Positions 1 through 7,789 of a stretch of 26,193 nucleotides of DNA are shown piece after piece. The DNA lies in NCBI GenBank assembly GCA_021791295.1, contig JAJYWW010000137.1, positions 1 through 26,193 on the forward strand, written 5' to 3'. Position numbers and translations under genes: made by a program. Position 1 is the stretch's first letter. The number at the start of each line of letters is the position of its first letter. This stretch comes from a bacterium (GTDB taxonomy: Bacteria; SZUA-79; Acidulodesulfobacterales; Acidulodesulfobacteraceae). A model generated the notes under the pieces. It saw only the letters and a program-made list of their open reading frames with translations. It was not told the origin of the DNA and did not search any database.

Positions 1-15
1 ATATTCTAATTATAC

Positions 16-29
16 TGACTATAAAGTCA
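16..29. promoter_or_regulatory. Small inverted repeat upstream of the RND operon
   Basis: TGACT-ATAA-AGTCA forms a 5-bp inverted repeat with a 4-nt centre, 54 bp before the adaptor start. Efflux operons are often controlled by dimeric repressors that bind such sites, so this could be an operator. It is short and sits in AT-rich DNA, so chance is a real alternative. A TTGTCA at 32-37 could act as a -35 box, but the 17-bp-spaced -10 (TTAATA, 55-60) is poor. No regulator gene is visible at this edge of the window. Confidence 0.2.
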
Positions 30-82
30 TATTGTCAATTAAAAAATTTATAATTTAATAATCTTATTTTAAAGGTATCGAT

Positions 83-1219
83 ATGATTAAACGTTTTATA
101 ATAGTTTTGCTTGTTCTGATAGTTATTTTCGGAGGAATATTCGGTTACAAAGCGTATAAAGGCTACGAAATGGGAAAGTTTATGAAAGCCAGGAAATTTC
201 CTCCCGTTTCAGTATCGGCAGCAGTTTCTAAAATAGGAAACTGGCAGCCTTATATACATACCATAGGCAACGTATCGGCTATAAATTCCGTTAACGTAAC
301 TACGCAGGTGGCAGGACAGGTCAACGGCATATATTTTAAATCGGGGGAGTTTGTTCGTAAAAATCAAGTTTTGGTTACTCTTGACGATTCTCTTCAGCTT
401 GCCCAGTTAAAGCAATACAAATCCCAATTTATAGCCGATAAATTTAACTATGAGCAGTACAAAAAAGCCTATGCTCAAAATGCCGTTTCTAAAGCATCGT
501 ACATATCTATGCTTTCTACTTTAAAGCAAAACGAAGCGCAAATAGCTCAGGCGGAAGTGACTATAGCCGATATGACGATAAGGGCGCCTTTTTCCGGAAT
601 AGTGGGGATCAGGAATGCTAGTTCCGTAAACCTGGGTCAGTACATAAATCCAGGTGCAAATATAATACCGCTTTATTCAATTAACCCGATATATATAGAC
701 TTTACTATGCCGCAAAACGATTTGCACGCTTTGAGGATAAATCAAAGAGTTAAGATTGAGTTGGATTCCTATCATAAAATTTTTTACGGCAGAATAAAAA
801 CTATAAGCATAGACGTCAATACCGTTTCGCGCAATATAACCGCCAGGGTTATAGTGGACAATCAAGGAATGTATTTAAGGCCGGGAATGTTTGTCACAGG
901 CAGGGTTTTCTTGCCGGTTATACATAACGTCGTGACGGTACCGGCAACAGCGGTAACATATAATCCATACGGCGATTTTGTTTACGTGGTTGTTAATAAA
1001 AACGGCGTAAATATCGTAAAAACCGATTATGTTAAGACGGGAGAAGAAAGAAACGGAGAAGTAGTTATACTTAAAGGTTTAAACGCCGGCGAAAAGGTCG
1101 TTACGGCAGGGCAGGTAAAACTGAGAAACGGCTTACCTGTAACCATAAAAAACGAAGGCGCGGATAATAAAGGTAAAAGTAAAAGTAAAATTAAAACAAT
1201 AGTAAAAGATAAAAGGTAA
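83..1219 (+). CDS. RND efflux periplasmic adaptor (membrane fusion protein)
   Basis: Periplasmic adaptor that links an inner-membrane RND pump to an outer-membrane channel. Residues 1-25 form one hydrophobic segment with no lipobox cysteine, so it is probably membrane-anchored or signal-cleaved rather than a lipoprotein. A lipoyl-type half-motif lies at about 74-102 (QVAGQVNGIYFKSGEFV), followed by a short alpha-hairpin at about 103-162. The second lipoyl half, APFSGIVGIR, is at 168-177, and beta-barrel and membrane-proximal regions run from about 195 to 350. The C-terminus is a Lys-rich tail. At 378 residues it has normal length for MexA/MdtA-like adaptors. The ATG has AAAGG at 71-75 with 7-nt spacing. 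The pump gene follows after 4 bp, which fixes the pairing. Substrates cannot be read from the sequence. Confidence 0.93.
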   Translation: MIKRFIIVLLVLIVIFGGIFGYKAYKGYEMGKFMKARKFPPVSVSAAVSKIGNWQPYIHTIGNVSAINSVNVTTQVAGQVNGIYFKSGEFVRKNQVLVTLDDSLQLAQLKQYKSQFIADKFNYEQYKKAYAQNAVSKASYISMLSTLKQNEAQIAQAEVTIADMTIRAPFSGIVGIRNASSVNLGQYINPGANIIPLYSINPIYIDFTMPQNDLHALRINQRVKIELDSYHKIFYGRIKTISIDVNTVSRNITARVIVDNQGMYLRPGMFVTGRVFLPVIHNVVTVPATAVTYNPYGDFVYVVVNKNGVNIVKTDYVKTGEERNGEVVILKGLNAGEKVVTAGQVKLRNGLPVTIKNEGADNKGKSKSKIKTIVKDKR

Positions 1220-1223
1220 TTAA

Positions 1224-4200
1224 ATGAACGAAATAAAGCCGCACAAAACTAAAAGTTTTACCGATATATTCATTCAGCGTCCGGTTCTTGCAATAGTTAT
1301 AAGTCTCGTTATATTTATACTTGGAGCAAGATCTCTTTCAGAATTGACGTTAAGGGAGTATCCGAAAGTAAAAGATACTCTTGTTACGGTTCAAACGGCT
1401 TATCCGGGAGCAAGCGCGCAGGTAGTGCAGGGTTTTATTACAATGCCTTTGGAAAGAGCCATAGCTTCTTCGGAAGGCATAGACTACATGACTTCGACGA
1501 GTACCGAAGGCGTAAGCACTATACAGGTTTTTATGAAATTAAACTTCAGCTCCAACGCCGCTCTTGCCGAGGTGCTTTCTCAGGTCAATTCAGTATTAAA
1601 CCAGCTGCCCAAGCAGTCGCAACTTCCCGTTATTACAAAAACAAGCGTAACCAACCTTGCGTATTTATATCTGGCGTTTACTTCAAATACGCTGTCTAGT
1701 TCTCAGATTACGGATTATTTAACCAGGGCGGTTCAGCCAAAAATTCAGGCTGTAAGCGGGGTTGGACAGGTTCAAATATACGGCAACAAGCAGTTCGGCA
1801 TGAGAATATGGCTTAACCCTAAAAAAATGGCTGAATTTAACGTTACGCCTATAGACGTTTCAAACGCCCTTGCAAACAATAATTATATTGCTTCTAACGG
1901 TTACACTAAAGGAAATTACGTTCAGGTAAATATTTCTGCCGATACGCTTTTAACGAGCGTAAAACAGTTTAGGAATTTAGTAGTTGCCGACGACGGAGGT
2001 ACATTAGTAAGAATTAAAGATATAGGAACGGTAGAAATGGGAGCCGTAAGCAACGATGCCGGAAATATAATGAACGGCAAAAGAGCCGTAGTTATGGGTA
2101 TTTTTACGACTCCTACGGCAAATCCGCTGACTGTCGTAAAAAAACTTACGGATATGATTCCTTCGTTAAGAAAACAGCTGCCTGCGCATATGAAACTTAG
2201 GGTTGCTTTTAACAGAACTATTTTTATAAGCAGTTCTATTAACGAGGTTATTAAAACGGTTGCAGAAACCCTTATAATAGTTATAATAGTTATTTTTTTA
2301 TTTCTCGGTTCCTCTAGAAGCGTGGTTATTCCCGTAATAGCTATACCTTTATCGATTATAGGCGACCTGTTTATAATGTATTACCTAAACTATTCAATTA
2401 ATTTGCTGACGCTTTTAGCTTTCGTCCTTGCTATAGGCTTGGTCGTGGACGATGCTATTATAGTAGTCGAAAACGTAAGCCGTCATATAGAAGAAGGTAA
2501 AAAACCGTTTGATGCGGCTATTGTTGCGGCAAAAGAGCTGGGCGTGCCTATTATCGCTATGTCTATCACTTTAGTGGCGGTTTTTCTCCCTATAGGTTTT
2601 ATGGGCGGTCTAACGGGAGCGCTTTTTACGGAATTTGCCTTTACTCTTGCCGGAGCGGTGCTTATTTCCGGAATTTTAGCCTTAACTCTTTCTCCTATGA
2701 TGACGTCTAAGTTTTTAAAAGAGGATATGGGCAAAAAAGGTCTTCCGCATTTTCTTGACGTAACTTTTGAAAAAATAAAAAATATATATTTAAAAATACT
2801 TCACGGCGTTCTTGATTACAAACCGGTGGTAGCGCTAGTTATAATAGTCGTTTTAACCGCCGCATATTTTTTGTTTGTTACCACAAAAAGCGAGCTGGCT
2901 CCCACGGAAGATCAGGGCGTCGTTTTCGTACAGGGCACCGCATCGCCTACTTCTACCTATAAAAATTTAAAACATTACGCAAAGCAGATAGGGCATATTT
3001 ATGATTCATTTCCGCAAATGAACAGGTATTTTATGGCATTGGGAGCTTCAGGCAACAATACCCTGATATCGGGTATGATTCTTAAACCGTGGAGCCGGAG
3101 GAAATTAACGCAGATGCAGCTTACCCCTATGGTACAGGAAAAATTAAACTCTATAACTGGTTTGCAGCTTGCGGCGTTTGCGCTTCCGAGCCTTCCGGGT
3201 TCGCAGGGTCTTCCCGTTATGTTTGTTATAACATCTACGGACAATTATCTTGAAATGAGAAGCGTTGCGCTTCGGCTTGAGCAAAAAGCGATGCAGAGCG
3301 GACTGTTTTTGTATATGGACAAAGACCTAAAGTACGATGAACCACAGATAAAAATTATTATAAATAAAAACAAAGCGCAGAGTATGGGCGTTAATATGGC
3401 GACGATAGGCGATACGCTTTCTACCATGCTGAGCGAAAATTACGTAAACTGGTTTGAAATGGACGGTTACAGCTATAAGGTTATACCTCAGGTAATTCAA
3501 AAATACAGGTATGACCAAAATTTGTTAAAAAATTATTATGTAACGGCTTCAAACGGCAATATGGTTCCGCTGTCCAGCTTTGTGAGCTTTAAAACCGTTA
3601 CGGTGCCTGAATCTTTAAATCAGTTCGATCAGCTTAATTCCGTTACTATATCCGCCATACCCAAGCCTGGAGTAACTATAGGACAAGCGTTAAGTTTTCT
3701 TGAAAAAACCTCTAAGAAGATTTTTCCTAAAGGATTTTCGTATAATTTTGCCGGACAGTCGCGCCAGTTCGTTCAGCAAGGTTCGGCCATGGTAGTAACG
3801 TTTTTCTTTTCCTTGATTATAATTTATCTCGTTCTTGCCGCTCTGTTCGACAGTTTTATCGACCCTGTTATTATATTAGTCAGCGTTCCCATGTCTATAA
3901 CCGGAGCGTTAATATTCTTAAGTTTGGGTTTTGCGACTATTAATATTTATACGGAGGTAGGACTTGTTACTCTTATAGGTCTCGTAAGCAAACACGGCAT
4001 TCTCATTACAAAGTTTGCAAACGATTTGCAGAAAGAAGGCATGGATAAACGAACCGCAATAGAGCAGGCGGCATCTATAAGGTTAAGACCGATACTGATG
4101 ACTACTTTTGCTATGGTTTTCGGCGTAGTGCCGCTTCTTCTTGCTACCGGCGCAGGCGCAGTCAGCCGGTTCGACATAGGTTTGGTTATAGCCGCCGGAC

Positions 4201-4295
4201 TCGGAATAGGCACTTTTTTGACTATATTCATAGTTCCTACGGTATATATGTTTTTCGGCAAAGACTTGCACAAAAACAAAGAACATAACAATTAA
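1224..4295 (+). CDS. RND multidrug-type efflux pump, inner-membrane subunit (HAE-1-like)
   Basis: Proton-driven trimeric pump of the AcrB/MdtB/MexF type that exports hydrophobic or amphipathic compounds. The length (1023 aa) is typical. The N-terminus carries FTDIFIQRPVLAIVISLVIF (first membrane helix). The TM4 proton-relay pair is D409-D410 in GLVVDDAIIVVEN, and the matching TM10 lysine is K923 in LIGLVSKHGILI, so the relay looks intact. Two large periplasmic loops and the repeated two-half architecture are evident. Its ribosome-binding site AAAAGG overlaps the end of the adaptor gene, suggesting coupled translation. No TolC-like channel gene follows; the next gene is convergent, and the stop codon lies inside a short repeat (4290-4309). 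The residues favour the hydrophobe/amphiphile branch over heavy-metal (CusA) pumps, but the exact substrate is unknown. Confidence 0.95.
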   Translation: MNEIKPHKTKSFTDIFIQRPVLAIVISLVIFILGARSLSELTLREYPKVKDTLVTVQTAYPGASAQVVQGFITMPLERAIASSEGIDYMTSTSTEGVSTIQVFMKLNFSSNAALAEVLSQVNSVLNQLPKQSQLPVITKTSVTNLAYLYLAFTSNTLSSSQITDYLTRAVQPKIQAVSGVGQVQIYGNKQFGMRIWLNPKKMAEFNVTPIDVSNALANNNYIASNGYTKGNYVQVNISADTLLTSVKQFRNLVVADDGGTLVRIKDIGTVEMGAVSNDAGNIMNGKRAVVMGIFTTPTANPLTVVKKLTDMIPSLRKQLPAHMKLRVAFNRTIFISSSINEVIKTVAETLIIVIIVIFLFLGSSRSVVIPVIAIPLSIIGDLFIMYYLNYSINLLTLLAFVLAIGLVVDDAIIVVENVSRHIEEGKKPFDAAIVAAKELGVPIIAMSITLVAVFLPIGFMGGLTGALFTEFAFTLAGAVLISGILALTLSPMMTSKFLKEDMGKKGLPHFLDVTFEKIKNIYLKILHGVLDYKPVVALVIIVVLTAAYFLFVTTKSELAPTEDQGVVFVQGTASPTSTYKNLKHYAKQIGHIYDSFPQMNRYFMALGASGNNTLISGMILKPWSRRKLTQMQLTPMVQEKLNSITGLQLAAFALPSLPGSQGLPVMFVITSTDNYLEMRSVALRLEQKAMQSGLFLYMDKDLKYDEPQIKIIINKNKAQSMGVNMATIGDTLSTMLSENYVNWFEMDGYSYKVIPQVIQKYRYDQNLLKNYYVTASNGNMVPLSSFVSFKTVTVPESLNQFDQLNSVTISAIPKPGVTIGQALSFLEKTSKKIFPKGFSYNFAGQSRQFVQQGSAMVVTFFFSLIIIYLVLAALFDSFIDPVIILVSVPMSITGALIFLSLGFATINIYTEVGLVTLIGLVSKHGILITKFANDLQKEGMDKRTAIEQAASIRLRPILMTTFAMVFGVVPLLLATGAGAVSRFDIGLVIAAGLGIGTFLTIFIVPTVYMFFGKDLHKNKEHNN

Positions 4296-4309
4296 TCTGA
4301 CGCCTTTTT
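4290..4309 (-). repeat. Short 3'-end repeat copy between convergent genes
   Basis: The 20 bp at 4290-4309 are identical, in the same orientation, to 6320-6339. On the minus strand it reads AAAAAGGCGTCAGATTAATT and begins on the base directly after the dppB-like stop codon (TAG). On the plus strand it contains the pump's TAA stop. It therefore fills the whole 14-bp gap between the two genes. Related copies lie at 6251-6267, 15011-15035 and 22755-22796. Confidence 0.75.
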
Positions 4310-5281
4310 CTATTTTCGAAGTCTTGGATCGACGAGAGCGTAAGCGATATCGGCCAAAAGGTTGCCGATAAGAGTAAGTACGGCGCCTATAACGAGTATT
4401 CCCATTATGGTAGGGTAGTCCCGCGCGAGGACGCTTTGATAGAAAAGTCTTCCCATTCCGTTTATATCGAAAATAGTTTCTATAATAACGCTTCCTCCTA
4501 TAAGTCCCGGAACGCTTAATCCGAGGATAGTGATAAACGGAATCAGTGCGTTTTTCATGGCATGCTTATATATTACGGTGCGTTCTTTAAGCCCTTTAGC
4601 TCTTGCCGTCAGGATATAATCCTGCCTGTAAACTTCAAGCATATTGCCCTTTAAATATCTGGAAAGTCCGGCAATACCTCCGAATCCTGCGACGAATACG
4701 GGCATGATTAGATGTTTTGCAATATTTGCGATTTTGCCCCACAAGGGGAGAAAATTATAACCGGCAGAGGTTATGCCCCCTATAGGCAGTAAGTGCAGAT
4801 CTATTCCGAAAAAAATAATTAAAAGAAGCGCGACCCAGAAAGACGGCGCCGCAAAACCGATAAAAACCAATACCGTCGTAATTTTATCAAAAGGGGAGTC
4901 GTGCTTAACGGCAGACATAACCCCCAGAGGAATAGAAAATAAGAATATAAAAAACATAGCAAGAGAGTTTATTATAATAGTTATGCCTATAGTTCTTTTA
5001 ATTTCGGTAATAACGGGTTCGTGGTTTGCGGTAAAAGAAACCCCGAAATTAAGGGTGGCTATCCGTTTAAGCCAGTCGTAATACTGAGTTAGAAGAGGTT
5101 TGTTTAAACCGTAAAGTTTTGTGAGCATCTCCCTCGAAGCAGCCGAAACTTTCGGATTTAAACCCAACTGTTCGGTAAGGGGATTGCCCGGCGCAAGGTG
5201 TATAACGAAAAATGATATTAAAGTTATGCCTATTAAAATAGGTATCATAAAAAAAATTCGTTTTATAATATATATTCCCAT
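4310..5281 (-). CDS. dppB: Peptide/nickel-type ABC transporter permease, DppB/OppB-like
   Basis: One of the two inner-membrane subunits forming the channel of a binding-protein-dependent importer for peptides, nickel or related solutes. The N-terminus [20 protein letters not shown] and the LAPGNP motif (29-34) are typical of DppB/OppB. About six membrane helices follow. The ATPase-contacting EAA loop is at about 224-248 ([20 protein letters not shown]), and the end ALVDPRLRK is characteristic. At 323 aa it is full length. The ATG at 5281 has no clear Shine-Dalgarno upstream. Its expected partner, a DppC-like permease, starts 97 bp away on the opposite strand, an unusual arrangement. No binding protein or ATPase gene is in the window, so substrate and activity are unknown. 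The symbol denotes family, not proven dipeptide transport. Confidence 0.92.
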   Translation of the reverse strand: MGIYIIKRIFFMIPILIGITLISFFVIHLAPGNPLTEQLGLNPKVSAASREMLTKLYGLNKPLLTQYYDWLKRIATLNFGVSFTANHEPVITEIKRTIGITIIINSLAMFFIFLFSIPLGVMSAVKHDSPFDKITTVLVFIGFAAPSFWVALLLIIFFGIDLHLLPIGGITSAGYNFLPLWGKIANIAKHLIMPVFVAGFGGIAGLSRYLKGNMLEVYRQDYILTARAKGLKERTVIYKHAMKNALIPFITILGLSVPGLIGGSVIIETIFDINGMGRLFYQSVLARDYPTIMGILVIGAVLTLIGNLLADIAYALVDPRLRK

Positions 5282-5378
5282 AATGTAAGCGCTGCCCTAA
5301 AAAAAATATTTTATTTTTATAAAGCTATATTATATATTATAATATTCGATAATTAAAATTAAAAATTTGATTTAAATC
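5282..5378. promoter_or_regulatory. Divergent promoter region between dppB-like and dppC-like genes
   Basis: A 97-bp, very AT-rich gap between two divergent genes must hold both promoters if the genes are expressed from here. A TATAAT at 5338-5343 is a plausible -10 box for the rightward gene and would give a leader of roughly 30 nt. No good -35 box or operator palindrome is visible, and neither gene shows a convincing ribosome-binding site. The call rests on geometry and one hexamer only. Confidence 0.35.
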
Positions 5379-6215
5379 ATGAACGAAATAATAAGCGCTT
5401 TTAAAAAAAATAAACTTGCTTTATACTCTTTGATTTTTATTTTGCTTATTATTCTGGCAGCCGTATTTGCGCCTTATATATCTCCGTACAATCCGGATAA
5501 AATAAACGTAAACGCAATACTCCGGCCGCCCAGTTTTACGCATCTCCTTGGAACGGATCAGCTTGGACGCGATGTTTTTTCAAGGCTTATTTACGGCTCG
5601 AGAATTTCAGTAGAAGTCGGTTTTATATCGGTTTCCATATCCCTTTTTATAGGGATAATAATAGGCGCGTTTGCAGGGTATTATGCCGGTTTGACGGACG
5701 GTTTTTTAATGAGGTTCGTCGATATCATGCTGACTTTCCCGTCTTTTTTTCTTATTCTTGCGGTAAGCGCTATTTTAAGGCCGTCTATCATAAACATCAT
5801 GATTATAATAGGCCTAACTTCATGGATGGGCGTAGCCAGGATAATCAGGGCGGAATTTATGCAGAACAGGGAAAAAGACTATGTTTTATCCGCAAAAGCG
5901 GCAGGGGCTCCAGACCTTTATATCATGTTTATCGAAATTTTACCAAACGTCGTCGCCCCTATTTTAGTTTCGGCTACGCTTGGAATAGCGGGAGCAATCT
6001 TAATACAGGCGTCTTTAGCTTTTCTCGGGATAGGTATTATGCCGCCTACGCCGAGCTGGGGAGGAATGCTTTCCAGGGGGAAAACTTATATAATGGTTGC
6101 ATGGTGGCTGACGCTGTTTCCGGGTATTGCAATTTTACTCACCGTCCTAAGTTTCAATTTAGTCGGCGAAGCAGTCAGAAATGCCCTCGACCCCAGATAT
6201 TCGTCTGAAAAATAA
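5379..6215 (+). CDS. dppC: Peptide/nickel-type ABC transporter permease, DppC/OppC-like
   Basis: Second channel subunit of a peptide/nickel-type ABC importer. The N-terminus FKKNKLALYSLIFILLIILA, then FAPYISPYNP (30-39), and the family signature LLGTDQLGRDVFSRLIYGSR (56-75) are all diagnostic. The EAA loop is at about 166-192 (DYVLSAKAAGAPDLYIMFIE), and SLAFLGIGIMPPTPSWGGML lies at 212-231. At 278 aa it is complete. The start matches the family N-terminus but has no Shine-Dalgarno. In most genomes dppC follows dppB directly on the same strand; here the two diverge and no DppD/DppF ATPases or binding protein adjoin. The genes may rely on partners elsewhere, or the locus may be rearranged. A nested inverted repeat begins 2 bp after its stop. 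Confidence 0.92.
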   Translation: MNEIISAFKKNKLALYSLIFILLIILAAVFAPYISPYNPDKINVNAILRPPSFTHLLGTDQLGRDVFSRLIYGSRISVEVGFISVSISLFIGIIIGAFAGYYAGLTDGFLMRFVDIMLTFPSFFLILAVSAILRPSIINIMIIIGLTSWMGVARIIRAEFMQNREKDYVLSAKAAGAPDLYIMFIEILPNVVAPILVSATLGIAGAILIQASLAFLGIGIMPPTPSWGGMLSRGKTYIMVAWWLTLFPGIAILLTVLSFNLVGEAVRNALDPRYSSEK

Positions 6216-6216
6216 T

Positions 6217-6350
6217 ACAGGGACAGAATTCAATTCTGTCCGAAAAGGAGAAAAAAGGCGTCAGATTTTATTTTTATCATAAATAAACATTTAATTTATA
6301 CAAAAATATGTTAGCGAAAAATTAATCTGACGCCTTTTTTCTGTCCCTGT
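6217..6350. repeat. Nested inverted-repeat element (MITE/REP-like), possible terminator
   Basis: The outer arms ACAGGGACAG (6217-6226) and CTGTCCCTGT (6341-6350) are perfect complements. The inner 17-bp arms at 6251-6267 and 6324-6340 are also perfect (core GGCGTCAGATT / AATCTGACGCC). On the left, a third palindrome, GGACAGAATT-C-AATTCTGTCC (6221-6241), separates outer and inner arms, whereas on the right the two arms abut. No target-site duplication and no ORF is visible inside. The T-run after the right inner arm would let the folded RNA act as a transcription terminator for the dppC-like gene. The pattern resembles non-autonomous elements moved by IS200/REP-associated Y1 transposases. That identity is inference; no transposase is in the window. 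Confidence 0.7.
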
Positions 6351-6453
6351 CACAAAATGGAAAAAAGAAATAAATATTTAAAAAAAAGCACAAAAATGCT
6401 AATATAATATATGCATATTAATTATTGAATTAAATTTTAAAGAGGTTTTTACA

Positions 6454-6867
6454 ATGAACGCTCGCAGACTGCCTAAGGTAATTATTTTATTTTTATCCGT
6501 TATTTTTATTTCCGGCGCAATGCTTACCGGTTGCGCTACAACTCGCAATACCGTAGGAAAGCCGATACCTGCTTCCAACGTCGATAAAATAATAAATGGA
6601 ACGACGACAAAATCGCAGATAATTTCCATGTTCGGACCGCCTTATTCTATAAAGAAAAATCCGTTCAAACCCGGCGTAGTTACTTATAAATACAGATTCA
6701 GATATAAAAAATACGTTCATTTAGGAAATGAAATTCTTACTGCTTCGACGAGAAAATTTAAAGAAAAATTATATATAGTTATTAAAAACGGAATAGTGAT
6801 AAGCCACAGTTTTACGACTACAGGGAACACTTCGCTAAGGAGGATTTTAAAAAAAGAAAAACAATGA
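6454..6867 (+). CDS. Outer-membrane lipoprotein, SmpA/OmlA (BamE)-like
   Basis: The N-terminal segment (about 1-26) is a lipoprotein signal ending in the lipobox MLTGC, so C27 should be lipidated and the protein anchored in an outer or inner membrane. Residues about 44-105 match the SmpA/OmlA fold, with GTTTKSQIISMFGPP (49-63) being the usual helix-turn before the beta strands. BamE of this fold assists beta-barrel assembly in the outer membrane, but many small lipoproteins share it, so a BamE role is only likely in outline. The start has AGAGG at 6441-6445. An AT-rich 103-bp leader region lies upstream, with TATAAT at 6403-6408. Its stop overlaps the dapF start by 4 bp (ATGA), indicating translational coupling. 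Confidence 0.8.
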   Translation: MNARRLPKVIILFLSVIFISGAMLTGCATTRNTVGKPIPASNVDKIINGTTTKSQIISMFGPPYSIKKNPFKPGVVTYKYRFRYKKYVHLGNEILTASTRKFKEKLYIVIKNGIVISHSFTTTGNTSLRRILKKEKQ

Positions 6868-7787
6868 AAATAAAATTTACGAAACTTCATGGAGCCGGTA
6901 ACGATTACCTTTATATAGACGGCATTAACGATATTCCTTTCTGTATAAACGCCGATAGCGGCAGTAATTTTTTTAAAGAACTTGCGGTTAAAATAAGCGA
7001 CAGACACTTCGGAGTTGGTTCCGACGGTATTATAATAATTTTGCCGCCTTCGTCAACAGGCAAATCTTCCAATTCTTTAAAATCAACATCCGGCGTTAAA
7101 CCGGATTTTAGGATGAGGATGTTTAACGCAGACGGTTCCGAAGGAGAAATGTGCGGCAACGGAATAAGATGTTTTGCAAAATATGTTTACGATAAGCATC
7201 TTACCGATAAAAAAATTATAAACATTGAAACGCTTGCGGGAGTTAAGACGGTCGAAGTTTACTTAGCCGAAGGAACCGGCACGGTTAAAGAAGCAAAAGT
7301 TTTTATGGGTATTCCAGAGTTTGAGACCGGTAAAATTCCGGCAATTTTTAAAAAACTGGAAATAATAGAGGAAAAAATAACTGCAGCGAATAAAGATTTT
7401 ACCGTATCCTGCGTTTCAATGGGAAATCCGCATTGCGTTACGTTTGTAGAAGACGTAAAAAATTTTGACGTTCATTATTATGGGCGCTTAATAGAAAACG
7501 ATGCCGCATTTCCTAAACGTATTAATATAGAATTCGTCGAGAAGCTTGACGACGGAAACGTGTTGGTAAGAACATGGGAAAGAGGTTCCGGCGAAACTTT
7601 GGCATGCGGTACGGGAGCTTGTGCGGTTTATTCCGTTATGAAAAAAACAGGTAAAATAGGCAGCGAAAAAAATGAACTTAAGGTTAATTTATACGGCGGA
7701 ACTCTTAAAATATCGGGAGATTTCAATAACGGCATATATATGGTCGGTCCAGCCGAAGAAGTTTTCGGCGGTTATTTTAATTTTTAA
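6864..7787 (+). CDS. dapF: Diaminopimelate epimerase
   Basis: Cytoplasmic enzyme converting LL-diaminopimelate to meso-diaminopimelate for peptidoglycan cross-linking and lysine. The N-terminal LHGAGNDYLYIDG (8-20) is standard. The two catalytic cysteines are present: C97 in NADGSEGEMCGNG and C248 in GSGETLACGTGAC. The substrate-binding FGVGSDG is at 49-55. At 307 aa it is longer than E. coli DapF (274). Part of the excess is a Ser/Thr-rich insertion at about 62-80 (SSTGKSSNSLKSTSG). It overlaps the upstream lipoprotein gene by 4 bp, and a possible AAGGAGG lies 20 nt upstream, too far for a normal ribosome-binding site, so translation is probably coupled. Confidence 0.97.
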   Translation: MKIKFTKLHGAGNDYLYIDGINDIPFCINADSGSNFFKELAVKISDRHFGVGSDGIIIILPPSSTGKSSNSLKSTSGVKPDFRMRMFNADGSEGEMCGNGIRCFAKYVYDKHLTDKKIINIETLAGVKTVEVYLAEGTGTVKEAKVFMGIPEFETGKIPAIFKKLEIIEEKITAANKDFTVSCVSMGNPHCVTFVEDVKNFDVHYYGRLIENDAAFPKRINIEFVEKLDDGNVLVRTWERGSGETLACGTGACAVYSVMKKTGKIGSEKNELKVNLYGGTLKISGDFNNGIYMVGPAEEVFGGYFNF

Positions 7788-7789
7788 TT

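Noticed and set aside
3947..4291. A 114-codon open frame on the minus strand inside the RND pump gene
   Set aside because: Antisense shadow of a strongly conserved region (TM10 to the C-terminus of the pump); the encoded peptide resembles no family.
5822..6208. A 128-codon open frame overlapping the dppC-like gene on the same strand
   Set aside because: It lies wholly inside a gene with clear family motifs in another frame, has no ribosome-binding site and a composition unlike real proteins here.
4290..6350. Composite transposon carrying dppB/dppC
   Set aside because: The flanking repeats are suggestive, but no transposase gene or target-site duplication is visible, so I keep only the weaker repeat-bracketed description.
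6387..6400. AGCA-CAAAAA-TGCT hairpin before the lipoprotein gene
   Set aside because: A four-base stem in very AT-rich DNA is expected by chance and has no T-run.
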